Shown: piece by piece, positions 1 through 8,248 of the stretch
Position numbering within the stretch: the first letter of the stretch is position 1
Layout of the letters: each line of letters begins with the position of its first letter
Source of the DNA: Nostoc carneum NIES-2107
GTDB lineage: Bacteria > Cyanobacteriota > Cyanobacteriia > Cyanobacteriales > Nostocaceae
Direction: 5' to 3'
DNA length: 64,000 bases
Assembly (NCBI GenBank): GCA_002368155.1
Contig: AP018180.1
Span: 1,302,001-1,366,000, forward strand
Position numbers and translations under genes: made by a program
Notes under the pieces: model-generated
What the model was told of the DNA's origin: nothing
Seen by the model: only the letters and a program-made list of their open reading frames with translations
The model's database searches: none

Positions 1-1296
1 ACTAACTAACGAAAGTTGTTGCAAACGTGCTAAGCCATCATTAACAGCATCAGGCGCAGAAATCAGCCCAGCTACCTCCGCCACCGCAGCGAGTATGGGA
101 GCATTCGGAAAAATCGCCAGTGACATCAATAATTTGTGGGCTGGCTGTCCCTTAATTCCTTGCACAGATTGCTCAAAACAAAAACGGGCGACATCACCAC
201 TAGCGGAGGCTAAACGCTTCAACACTACGTTGAGAGAATAACCACTTGAGACTTGACCAATCGCATAAACAATTGCTAAGGGAATACCACCAGTGCGATC
301 ATAGAGTAGCTGTGATTCTGTTTCGTTGATAGTAATAGACTTTTCTCCCGCCTGTTGCTGAATCAATCGCAAACCATCATGCACTGGCAAGTTACGCAGA
401 CTAATCGGCAACAAAGCAATGCGTTCACGGGTAGTAATTACTACTTTGACATCAATAGGTAGATTGTAGAGGAACTCTATCACTTCACTTCTATCTTCTA
501 TAGTCTCCATGTTATCTACAATCAGCAGGGTGCGCTGTTTAGAAAGACTTTGACGGACACGGTCAAACTGATCATGGGTGGGAGATTGAAGAATAGTAGG
601 GTTATCTAAGGCATTGGCAATTGCCCGAAAGATATCGCGTAGGTTACGTTGTCCCTGTTGTCGCTGGAAAATTATATTAGGAACGAGTTCCTGTTGTTTG
701 GCAGAAGTAAAAATAATGGCATCAAATTGAGGCGCGTGAGCCAGGTTTTCACAACTCGCTTTTAAACACAAGCGAGCAGCTTCTAGAACCAGTGCTGTTT
801 TACCTACACCACCAATACCATGCACAGTGATCATATGAGCGCCATGATGGGGTGAAAGGCGTTCTAGTAAAGTATTCATCTCCTGTTCCCGACCAATAAA
901 TTCTGTGTAGGTTGGTGATGGTAGGTTGTGCGGGATGAGGCGATTATTAACAGCACAGGCAACAGCACCTTTGCGATATCCATATCTTTCCAGAATGTAA
1001 AGGAGGTTACTAGACCTAACACTGTTGTCTGGTTCTCCTGTCACCGTTTCCAAGTCTCGGTAGATATTGCTCAATACTGTCCTGACAGCTCCATGATCTC
1101 GGTGCAAGTCCTTACCGATTTTCTTTAAGCTATAGCCACATAGCAAGCCGAGTAATAGGTCTTTCTTCTGATTTTGCCTGTATCGCTTTTTGGTTTTAGC
1201 TTCTAAATCAGTCAGTAATCGGTCTATCTCCCAATCTTTTGCCACCTTACGATACCAAGTTTTCGACAGATTCCCACCTTCTGACTGACTTGACAT
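1..1296 (-). CDS. STAND-type NB-ARC ATPase with N-terminal helical adaptor, 3' end outside the window
   Basis: I translated this frame by hand: 432 codons without a stop, from an ATG at 1296 to the window edge, so the C-terminus (probably the sensor repeats) is missing. Residues 1-110 form a basic, helical, HTH-like adaptor with a segment reading YSLKKIGKDLHRDHGAVRTV. An NB-ARC module follows: FIGRE box near 133-137, Walker A GIGGVGKT near 160-167, Walker B-like LLIVDN near 260, and ITTRER just after it. STAND ATPases are signalling switches that oligomerise on ligand binding, often in defence or stress. No effector enzyme is visible in the part present. The family is clear; the function is unknown. 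Confidence 0.8.
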   Translation of the reverse strand, partial: MSSQSEGGNLSKTWYRKVAKDWEIDRLLTDLEAKTKKRYRQNQKKDLLLGLLCGYSLKKIGKDLHRDHGAVRTVLSNIYRDLETVTGEPDNSVRSSNLLYILERYGYRKGAVACAVNNRLIPHNLPSPTYTEFIGREQEMNTLLERLSPHHGAHMITVHGIGGVGKTALVLEAARLCLKASCENLAHAPQFDAIIFTSAKQQELVPNIIFQRQQGQRNLRDIFRAIANALDNPTILQSPTHDQFDRVRQSLSKQRTLLIVDNMETIEDRSEVIEFLYNLPIDVKVVITTRERIALLPISLRNLPVHDGLRLIQQQAGEKSITINETESQLLYDRTGGIPLAIVYAIGQVSSGYSLNVVLKRLASASGDVARFCFEQSVQGIKGQPAHKLLMSLAIFPNAPILAAVAEVAGLISAPDAVNDGLARLQQLSLVS

Positions 1297-1509
1297 AAAT
1301 ATCACCCTCTAAGTCTGTCATCAATTACCTATTAGCAACATTTTAACGAACAAAATTTTGACAGGGTGCTAACAAATTTTTAACTTCGCAATTGCTGGGC
1401 TTTCAGGAATTCGATAGCTTACTCCTAAGTGCTTGACTCTCAGTAGCAGGAGGTTCTAGCTCACAATTCCCAAACTATATTTTTCACAGCTTACTATCAG
1501 GAGACACAA

Positions 1510-2355
1510 ATGTATAGATTGCTCAAATCTCTAAACCTGTTACTAGGACTAAAACAACCCCGTCTTTATTTCCCAGAGGAAAAACAAGTTTGTGTATTTA
1601 ATAAACGTCCAATTCTGTACCGAGGTTTTACACCTAATTCTGTACAAGACTCAATTGATGAACTACAAGCAAGACTGCAAGCTCAGGGTTTTCTCGAAAA
1701 CATTAGTGGCAAATTTGACTTAGAGACCGAAATAGCAGTTATAGAATTCCAGAAAAAAAATAATCTGCAAGTAGATGGAGTAGTAGGGCCACTGAGTTGG
1801 GCTTGCTTGTTCTACCCCAAACTTGAGCGTAGTCACAAAAATATGTCACCAGAATTGAAAGATGCAGTCAAGGAAATGCAAATTATCCTGCATACAGAAG
1901 GCTTTCTCAAAAAAGAACCGGATGGATATTTTGGTGGAGAAACAGAAAGAGCCGTGAAAAACTTTCAAAGAGTTTATGGCTTGAAAGATGATGGTGTCGT
2001 TGGTGCTGCTACTTGGGCTGTATTGTTAGGAATGAGACAGTCCATAGATAAAAGCTTTCCCAGAATCATCTATTTTTTATCACCGCAATCTTGGTTTTTT
2101 TGGCAGCAATTTTTAATGATTTCTTTCATCATTTTAGGTATTTATTGTAGCCCAATCATTGGCCCTCCTCCGAAGTTGAGTGTAGCTTTAGCAACTGCCT
2201 ATGGGCTTACCTGCCTTGTACCTTTTTTATTAGAGTGTTTACCATTAAAACAATCGCAGCAGTCCAACTTCCCATTGTTAAGGTACGCTCCCTACGTATT
2301 AACTGGAATTTTTTGGAAACCAATTATCAATTTCTTGGGAACTGTGTTTAACTAA
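1510..2355 (+). CDS. Two peptidoglycan-binding domains with C-terminal membrane anchor
   Basis: 281 residues. Two PG_binding_1-type repeats are visible, about residues 45-100 (ending VDGVVGPLSWACLF) and 117-173 (ending DDGVVGAATWAVLL). Each has the family pattern of an AVxxFQ helix followed by DGVVG..TW. About 20 residues after the second repeat come two hydrophobic segments (roughly 194-218 and 223-245), which should anchor the protein in a membrane. There is no N-terminal signal peptide, so topology is uncertain. An AGGAG Shine-Dalgarno lies about 6 bases before the ATG. The likely role is attachment to or sensing of the cell wall; no catalytic domain is present. It stands alone, with the neighbour downstream convergent. 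Confidence 0.85.
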   Translation: MYRLLKSLNLLLGLKQPRLYFPEEKQVCVFNKRPILYRGFTPNSVQDSIDELQARLQAQGFLENISGKFDLETEIAVIEFQKKNNLQVDGVVGPLSWACLFYPKLERSHKNMSPELKDAVKEMQIILHTEGFLKKEPDGYFGGETERAVKNFQRVYGLKDDGVVGAATWAVLLGMRQSIDKSFPRIIYFLSPQSWFFWQQFLMISFIILGIYCSPIIGPPPKLSVALATAYGLTCLVPFLLECLPLKQSQQSNFPLLRYAPYVLTGIFWKPIINFLGTVFN

Positions 2356-2526
2356 CAATTGTTATTTGTCATTCATCCTTTGTGCTTTGTTGTAATTTAG
2401 ATGTGTTTTAGCTTAATTAGCATTCCTATTTGATTGGTGAATAGTTGATTTGAACATGAATTATATAGGATTGCTATAGAGCGATCGCGGTGCTGTTTTG
2501 TGTTATTTCAAGTTTCTCAATATGAA

Positions 2527-2544
2527 AGCCTGCTGCAGCAGGCT
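2527..2544. terminator. 18-bp perfect palindrome after the MFS gene
   Basis: AGCCTGCTGCAGCAGGCT is perfectly self-complementary and lies 22 bases beyond the stop codon of the minus-strand transporter gene. In that direction it is followed by TTTCAT, only a weak T-run, so terminator function is likely but not certain. Confidence 0.5.
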
Positions 2545-2566
2545 CTCAATTCTGGGATATAATAGA

Positions 2567-3979
2567 TTACATCTCCTCTAATTCTTTGCCCTTGGTTTCT
2601 CTGATGAAAAAGGCAACGAAAAATATTGAAATTGCCGATGCAATTGTATACAACCCATAGGCAGAACCTAAACCGAAGTATTTTAATAAAGGTGGAAATG
2701 TCGTAGAAACTAGAAAGTTCGCAATCCACTGCACTGCAGCCGCTACAGATAGGGCAGCAGCACGAATTTTATTATTAAATATTTCGCCTAACAGCACCCA
2801 AACAATTGGCCCCCAAGAAAAGCCAAAGAAGACCACATATAGGTTAGCTGCTAACAAGGCAATAATTCCTGCTGTCCCTGGAAGTGTGGGATTACCTGTG
2901 GTGGGATCGATAGCTGCATTAGCAAACACCACAGCCAAAGTACCCAATGTTACAGTCATGCCAATGGAACCTAGCATGAGTAATGGTTTGCGACCAAATT
3001 TGTCAACATAGGCGATCGCAATTAGAGTTGTGACAATATTGACGATTCCCGTAATGACTGTAATTAGTAAAGAATCTCTTTCAGAAAATCCGACTGCCTG
3101 CCACAAAACACTGCTGTAGTAGAAAATAACATTGATCCCTACAAACTGTTGCAAGATAGACAATCCCATCCCAATCCATACAATAGGTAGCAATCCACCA
3201 CTACGACTTAGCAAGTCAGAGAATTTGGGGCGACGTTCTCGTAAAACTGTTTGGCGAATCTCTTCAATTTTGGCTTCAACATTCCCACCCAGAACTTTTG
3301 TTAAGACATTGGTCGCTTCTGTATATCTTCCCTGCGCTGCCAAGTATCGTGGTGACTCAGGAATCACGAGGGCAGCAAATCCATAAATAATTGCTGGTGG
3401 GGCTTCTGTCCAAAACATCCAACGCCAAGCCGGGACACCAAACCAAAATATTCCTTCTGCTGATCCACCTGCACCTAAAGCTATCAAGTAGTCACAAACT
3501 AGGGCTACAAAAATCCCTACTACAATTGCTAGCTGTTGCAGTGAACCAAGTCTGCCGCGCAAATGGGCTGGTGCAACTTCAGCAATGTAAGCGGGTGCAA
3601 TCACACTCGCCATCCCAACCGCCACACCACCTAAAGCGCGCCAAAAAATAAAGTCCCAAATTCCAAATGCAATCCCTGAACCGATCGCACTTAAGGTAAA
3701 GAAAACAGATGCCACCAGCATCGTTTTGAGGCGACCATAGCGGTCTGCGATCGGCCCTGCTACAAAAGCCCCTAAAGCAGATCCTAGCAATGCACAAGAT
3801 ACTGCAAAGCCTGTCATAACGCTGTTAGCATTAAAAGCCTTTGACAAAGCTGAAACAGCACCGTTAATGACAGCAGTATCATAACCAAACAAAAAACCAC
3901 CCAGCGCTGCGGCACTGGCAATCAAAATTACATAGGAAACTGTTTTTCCCTGATTAATAGTAGAGCCTTGTAAAGCCAT
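2567..3979 (-). CDS. glcP: Sugar-porter family MFS transporter (glucose/hexose:H+ symporter type)
   Basis: 470 residues, 12 predicted membrane helices. Sugar-porter signatures are clear: GFLFGYDTAVINGA in helix 1, the RYGRLK loop after helix 2 (GPIADRYGRLKT), PESPRYL before the central loop, the second-half loop DKFGRKPLL, and the C-terminal RETKGKELEEM matching the PETKG motif. The family imports hexoses across the plasma membrane with protons; cyanobacterial GlcP is the closest named relative by architecture. The substrate cannot be read from sequence, so the symbol is provisional. The gene is monocistronic, convergent with its left neighbour and followed upstream by a 1-kb non-coding gap. 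Confidence 0.85.
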   Translation of the reverse strand: MALQGSTINQGKTVSYVILIASAAALGGFLFGYDTAVINGAVSALSKAFNANSVMTGFAVSCALLGSALGAFVAGPIADRYGRLKTMLVASVFFTLSAIGSGIAFGIWDFIFWRALGGVAVGMASVIAPAYIAEVAPAHLRGRLGSLQQLAIVVGIFVALVCDYLIALGAGGSAEGIFWFGVPAWRWMFWTEAPPAIIYGFAALVIPESPRYLAAQGRYTEATNVLTKVLGGNVEAKIEEIRQTVLRERRPKFSDLLSRSGGLLPIVWIGMGLSILQQFVGINVIFYYSSVLWQAVGFSERDSLLITVITGIVNIVTTLIAIAYVDKFGRKPLLMLGSIGMTVTLGTLAVVFANAAIDPTTGNPTLPGTAGIIALLAANLYVVFFGFSWGPIVWVLLGEIFNNKIRAAALSVAAAVQWIANFLVSTTFPPLLKYFGLGSAYGLYTIASAISIFFVAFFIRETKGKELEEM

Positions 3980-5038
3980 TTCTTTGAAAACTTTTCAGGT
4001 TGTTAATTTTTTCGATCCCCACACAGTAATACTCTACGTTCACTTACAATCCCATAAGTTTGGTGGACGCATTTAAATAGAGATATTTACTAATAGGTAG
4101 AGTACTGAAAAACTATTTATATTCACATCTTCCCGCAGTTATGTTTCTTTCTACCGAGAAGACTGAATTATGGAAAGAATTGACTTGGTGATTCAGAAAA
4201 ATCTCGAGATTATAAAATAATTCTTAGCTATTTAATGATGATCCCTATATCATGTATCATTATTGTAAATGCTGTAATTAGTGTTAACTTATGTAAAGTA
4301 GTTGTTTGCTAGCGATCGCAACTACAAACCAGAGTTTGTCTTCAAGACTATAAACTTTATATTTCGTAGTAAAATTGTAAATATTCTTTTCATCAGTGAG
4401 ATGCATTCACCTATAGACTTAGGAAGAAAACATCAAAACCCTAATTTTATTGGGAACTTCATATATAATATTGAGAACAAATATCGCGGCTTAGATATAT
4501 GTCTAAATAAATTTACAATTATTAATCTTTTTCGACTGAATCGCCCTACCATCTTTCTATCTGGTGGGGTTTCTTTTTCCCATGCTTTCAGAATCAACAC
4601 CCATTATGAGCCGCGTAGACAAATAAACGATAGAACTCCTATTTGATGCTTGTGCAGCTATAGCAATCCGTACAAGACTTGCGAAATCACTCTTTCAGGT
4701 AGAGAACAGGAAATATTAGTGCTATAAGTAAATATTTATTCATTTGTCTCTGTTACCTGTTCCTACCTAATTAAATAATTTTAGAAATTAAATCATATTT
4801 CTTGAGCAAACAGCTTAATGAATTTTTACTGTTTTTTCCACTCAGGTTGCTAAAAACAATAAAATCACTAAATAATCGAATGCTAGAGGTATCAAGGATA
4901 CAGAATAGAGCAAAATAAAATATTAATTGAAGAAGTAAGAGCAATCAAACATAAACAGAAGATAATTATAGTTTTACATATTTTGCTTCTAAAACTGAAA
5001 ATATTAAGTTTTAATTGATAATTCATTATCCGAGGTTT
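3980..5038. other. 1-kb gap without a convincing protein gene; holds an orphan terminator
   Basis: AT-rich spacer between the divergent MFS gene and the sensor kinase. The only long open frame (4302-4646, plus) starts at a weak codon, resembles no family I recognise and runs through a terminator hairpin, so I do not call it. The hairpin implies something is transcribed rightwards and ends near 4578. I see no tRNA or riboswitch. Confidence 0.5.
4544..4578 (+). terminator. Intrinsic terminator inside the 1-kb gap
   Basis: CCCTACCA pairs with TGGTGGGG (eight pairs, one G-U) around a 10-base loop and is followed by TTTCTTTTT. No coding gene lies directly upstream on this strand, so it may end a small RNA. 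Confidence 0.65.
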
Positions 5039-7213
5039 ATGTCAGAATTTTGGAACAATTTTTTTAGTTCAGGCTCGTTTATCCCACATGGGCACTGCTA
5101 TCTCTGGCAAACTGATTTAGTTTTGCTACATATAATTTCTGACGCACTCATAGCCCTAGCTTATTACTCTATACCTGCTACACTTTTCTACTTCGTCCGC
5201 AAAAGAGAAGATTTGCCTTTTCATTGGATTTTTCTCTTATTTAGTGGATTTATCGTCGCTTGTGGCACTACTCACCTGATGGAAATTTGGACGCTTTGGC
5301 ATCCAACTTATTGGCTATCAGGATTAATTAAAGCTGTAACTGCCACAATATCTTTATTTACAGCCTTACAACTTGTACCTTTAGTTCCACAAGCATTAGC
5401 ACTTCCTAGTCCATCTCAATTAGAAAAAGCAAATCAAGAATTACAAATACAAATAAAAGAGCGCTTAAACATCGAAGCCCAATTAAGAACATATCAGAAT
5501 GATTTAGAGCAATTAGTTGCTGTTCGCACTAATGAAATTACCAAAACCAACGAGCAATTACAGCTAGAAATTGCTGAACGCCAGCGTATTTTAGAAATTT
5601 TACGGCAAAGTGAAGAGCGTTACCGTTACTTAGCGGAGGCCATTCCTCAACTTGTCTGGACAACTAATGCTCAAGGTGAATGCGATTATTTTAATCAAAA
5701 ATGGTCTGAATATACGGGGCTAACTTTTGAAGAGTCTTTAGGTTCTGGTTGGGTGGCAGCATTACATCCAGATGACGTACAAAATGCATATGACGTGTGG
5801 ATAAATGCTGTCAATACTGGGACAGTATATGAAAATGAATACCGCTTTAAACGAGCATCTGATGGTACTTATCGCTGGCAACTAGCTAGAGGTTTACCCC
5901 TCAAAGATGAACAAGGTGTTGTAGTGAAGTGGTTTGGTACTTGTACAGACATTCAAGAACAAAAACAAATACAACAAGAACGTGCCCAGTTGCTAGAATT
6001 GGAACAAGCAGCAAGAGCAAAAGCTGAAACAGCTAATCGAATTAAAGATGAATTTCTAGCCATACTTTCTCATGAATTACGAACTCCTATAAATACCATT
6101 CTTGGGTGGTCTAGATTATTACAAAGTGGGAGATTAGCACCAGAAAAAATATCTCCAGCCTTGGAAACCATAGAGCGTAATGCCAAGTTACAGACGCAAT
6201 TAATTGAAGACTTACTGGATGTTTCTAGCATTTTGCAGGGTAAACTCACATTACAAACTCAGAGCCTTCATTTAGAATCTATTGTCTTATCTGCAATAGA
6301 TACTATAACTTTAGCTGCACAAACTAAATCGATTCAGGTAAATACCATTTTTGCACCAAATGTAGGGACTGTTTTGGGCGATTCTACCCGCTTGCAACAA
6401 GTTGTTTGGAATCTGCTTTCCAACGCTGTCAAATTTACTCCCCCAGGGGGAAAGGTAGAAGTGCAATTAAACCAAGTAGATGGCTATACTCAAATCATAG
6501 TTAGTGATACAGGTAAAGGAATTAATGCAGAGTTTTTACCTTATGCCTTTGATTACTTCCGCCAAGCTGATAGCAGTTCTACCAGAAAATTTGGTGGATT
6601 AGGTTTAGGGCTAGCTATTGTCCGGAATATAGTCGAGATGCATGGTGGTAGCGTCACAGCAGCCAGTCCTGGTAACGATCTAGGGGCGACATTCACTGTT
6701 TGCTTACCGCTAATCCAAGACAGAAACCTCGCTTTATTTAATGAACAAAATAACTCTTCGTCATTAATTAATAACTCTTTGTCTCTATCTGGAGTGCAAA
6801 TTCTGCTTGTAGAAGATGATGCAGATTCACGAGATTTTTTAGCTTTTGTATTACAACAAGATGGGGCTGAAGTAATTTCAGTATCTTCCGCATTAGCTGC
6901 TTTGCAAGTTCTCGAACAGACAAAGCCAGATGTGTTAATTAGCGATATTGGAATGCCGGATATGGATGGTTATAACCTATTACGTCAGATCAGGGCTAGG
7001 AAAGCAGAATCAGGAGGAAAAATTACTGCGGTAAGCGTTGGCGCAGCCTCTCGTAGAGAAACTATACCGAAGGCGATCGCACTCACTGCTTTTGCTAGTA
7101 GTCAAGATAAGCAGCAAGCACTGCAAGCAGGATTTCAAATGCATTTATCTAAACCCATTAACCCAGAAGAATTAGTTGCAGCGATTATTAAACTTATAGA
7201 GAATAAGGACTAG
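5039..7213 (+). CDS. Hybrid histidine kinase with ethylene-receptor-type sensor domain
   Basis: About 724 residues from the ATG at 5039, which has CGAGG just upstream; a TTG 24 bases earlier is in frame but less likely. Order: three-helix ethylene-binding-like domain (about 1-120), coiled coil (125-185), PAS (190-310), HisKA with SHELRTPINT, HATPase with NLLSNAVKFTPPGG and FGGLGLGLAIV, then a receiver whose phospho-acceptor is in ISDIGMPDMDGY. The sensor keeps the residues that plant ETR1 uses to hold copper and ethylene: Cys and His in VACGTTH, and the Asp in ISDALIALAYYSIP. In the family, ligand binding in the membrane changes kinase output. The receiver carries an unusual in-frame repeat insertion (separate entry). 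A related lone receiver lies convergently downstream. Confidence 0.9.
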   Translation: MSEFWNNFFSSGSFIPHGHCYLWQTDLVLLHIISDALIALAYYSIPATLFYFVRKREDLPFHWIFLLFSGFIVACGTTHLMEIWTLWHPTYWLSGLIKAVTATISLFTALQLVPLVPQALALPSPSQLEKANQELQIQIKERLNIEAQLRTYQNDLEQLVAVRTNEITKTNEQLQLEIAERQRILEILRQSEERYRYLAEAIPQLVWTTNAQGECDYFNQKWSEYTGLTFEESLGSGWVAALHPDDVQNAYDVWINAVNTGTVYENEYRFKRASDGTYRWQLARGLPLKDEQGVVVKWFGTCTDIQEQKQIQQERAQLLELEQAARAKAETANRIKDEFLAILSHELRTPINTILGWSRLLQSGRLAPEKISPALETIERNAKLQTQLIEDLLDVSSILQGKLTLQTQSLHLESIVLSAIDTITLAAQTKSIQVNTIFAPNVGTVLGDSTRLQQVVWNLLSNAVKFTPPGGKVEVQLNQVDGYTQIIVSDTGKGINAEFLPYAFDYFRQADSSSTRKFGGLGLGLAIVRNIVEMHGGSVTAASPGNDLGATFTVCLPLIQDRNLALFNEQNNSSSLINNSLSLSGVQILLVEDDADSRDFLAFVLQQDGAEVISVSSALAALQVLEQTKPDVLISDIGMPDMDGYNLLRQIRARKAESGGKITAVSVGAASRRETIPKAIALTAFASSQDKQQALQAGFQMHLSKPINPEELVAAIIKLIENKD
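7024..7072 (+). repeat. Short dispersed repeat inserted in frame in a receiver domain
   Basis: The receiver reads GGKI, then about 16 extra residues (TAVSVGAASRRETIPK), then AIALTAFAS. In ordinary receivers, including the neighbour at 7350, the order is E/GxIPAIALTA without them. The extra DNA contains GGCGCAGCCTCTCGTAGAGA, a type of short repeat scattered in Nostocales genomes; a similar GCGTAGCGTCTCC sits at 49990-50003. Confidence 0.65.
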
Positions 7214-7235
7214 TAGCGCCGTGAAGTCAAAAGTT

Positions 7236-7263
7236 GTAGAGACGTGATTAATCGCGTCTCTAC
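7236..7263. terminator. Hairpin GTAGAGACG/CGTCTCTAC after the kinase gene
   Basis: A perfect 9-bp stem with a 10-base loop, 22 bases past the kinase stop. It has no long T-run. This sequence type is also a common dispersed palindrome in these genomes, so it may be either a terminator or a repeat. Confidence 0.5.
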
Positions 7264-7349
7264 TCAAAAGTAAGCCGTAACACATTAAAAACTCTGGGAA
7301 AACTGTTGTCATCTCAGGATTAATACAGCGTGTTGTATGTAAATGAAAT

Positions 7350-7799
7350 TTATTTAGTAGTTTGATTTTTGCTAATTAAACGATTTATTTCTGATATTAA
7401 TATAGTAGGTTCTACAGGTTTATTAACATAGCTTTGAAACCCCGATGCCAGAGCAATACTGCGACTTTCATCAGAACTGAGTGCAGTGAGCGCTATAGCT
7501 GGAATTTCTCTTTGTTCGGGAAGCGTGCTGTTTCTAATTTTACGAATTAACGAATAACCATCAATGTCTGGCATAGCAATGTCAGAAATTAAGATATCAA
7601 ATTTTGATTCTTCAATTGTCTCTAGAGCTTGTGTAACTGATGTTGCTGTTGTTACTTGAAATCCTTGATTTTCTAAAATAAACGTAGTGAGAAAAAGGCT
7701 ATCTTCATTATCATCTACTAATAAAACTCGCAAGTTATCTAAAGATGGAAAGTTTTTTGTGTCTTTTTGAGGATGCGGTTCCTCTGTATTTTTTGTCAT
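7350..7799 (-). CDS. Stand-alone response-regulator receiver (CheY-like)
   Basis: 149 residues if it starts at the ATG at 7799, preceded by GGAGG about 11 bases upstream; a TTG at 7832 would add 11 residues. Receiver landmarks: acidic pair in LLVDDNEDS, phospho-acceptor Asp in ILISDIAMPDIDGY, the Thr of AIALTAL and the Lys of YVNKPVEP. There is no output domain, so it should act by protein contact or phosphorelay. Its receiver closely resembles the one fused to the ethylene-receptor-like kinase on the opposite strand, making that kinase a plausible partner (inference from adjacency and similarity). A long inverted repeat lies upstream of its start. Confidence 0.88.
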   Translation of the reverse strand: MTKNTEEPHPQKDTKNFPSLDNLRVLLVDDNEDSLFLTTFILENQGFQVTTATSVTQALETIEESKFDILISDIAMPDIDGYSLIRKIRNSTLPEQREIPAIALTALSSDESRSIALASGFQSYVNKPVEPTILISEINRLISKNQTTK

Positions 7800-7845
7800 G
7801 ATCAGTTGTGCCTCCCTAGTTGCCCTAATCAATTACGGAGGAACT

Positions 7846-7880
7846 CTCCCGATATAGTTATGACATAACTGTATCGGGAG
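7846..7880. promoter_or_regulatory. 35-base near-perfect inverted repeat upstream of the receiver gene
   Basis: CTCCCGATA/TATCGGGAG and AGTTAT/ATAACT pair around GAC with a single T-G in between, giving a 16-pair hairpin. It lies 47 bases before the receiver's ATG, where it could be a leader hairpin or an operator. There is no T-run on either strand. Confidence 0.5.
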
Positions 7881-7985
7881 AATCTATCAACAAACTACCA
7901 CAACATTACGCTTGTTTAACTTGCGAAAATATTTATCTGTTAGCCATCATAGGCAAGACAATAGAGTTCTTGATATGAGGATGCA

Positions 7986-8027
7986 TAAAAAAAGAGCGGT
8001 GCCTACGGTATTAAACTACGCTCTTTT
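7986..8027 (-). terminator. Intrinsic terminator of the Ro / tRNA-like RNA transcription unit
   Basis: Read on the minus strand, AAAAGAGCG pairs with CGCTCTTTT (9 pairs) and the stem runs into TTTTTTT. It lies 40 bases beyond the last tRNA-like RNA, so it is well placed to end the whole unit. Confidence 0.75.
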
Positions 8028-8066
8028 ATACCACTACATTTAAGGTAATCAATAAAAAATCAAAAA

Positions 8067-8173
8067 GGCGGGTGCGGGAATTGAACCCGCTATCCCCAGA
8101 ATGGTGGAGATACAACCGATAACCCTAAGTTCTTCGGCCTCAAAAGGCAAGTTGCGAACCAGGATAACCCGCC
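8067..8173 (-). ncRNA. tRNA-like RNA with Y-RNA-type hairpin, no D arm (element A)
   Basis: A 7-bp acceptor stem (GGCGGGT/ACCCGCC) and a normal T arm (GCGGG TTCAATT CCCGC) are intact. The place of the D arm is taken by an insert starting TCCTGG and holding the Y-like motif GGCCGAAGAA..TAGGGTTATCGG (plus-strand 8117-8139). TATCC beside the acceptor pairs with GGATA next to the T arm. The remaining anticodon-like stem has no regular 7-base loop, so it cannot be a normal tRNA. It lies about 75 bases downstream of the Ro gene and 40 before the terminator. Most likely it is a Ro-binding Y RNA derived from a tRNA (inference). Confidence 0.75.
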
Positions 8174-8248
8174 ATGAAGTATGAGGGTTGAAGAATAAAG
8201 GATGAAAATTTTTGGATTTTACCCTTTATTCTTTATGCTTGACCCTTT

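Noticed and set aside
4302-4646. 114-residue open frame in the 1-kb gap
   Set aside because: Weak start codon, no ribosome site, no recognisable domain, and it reads straight through a terminator hairpin.
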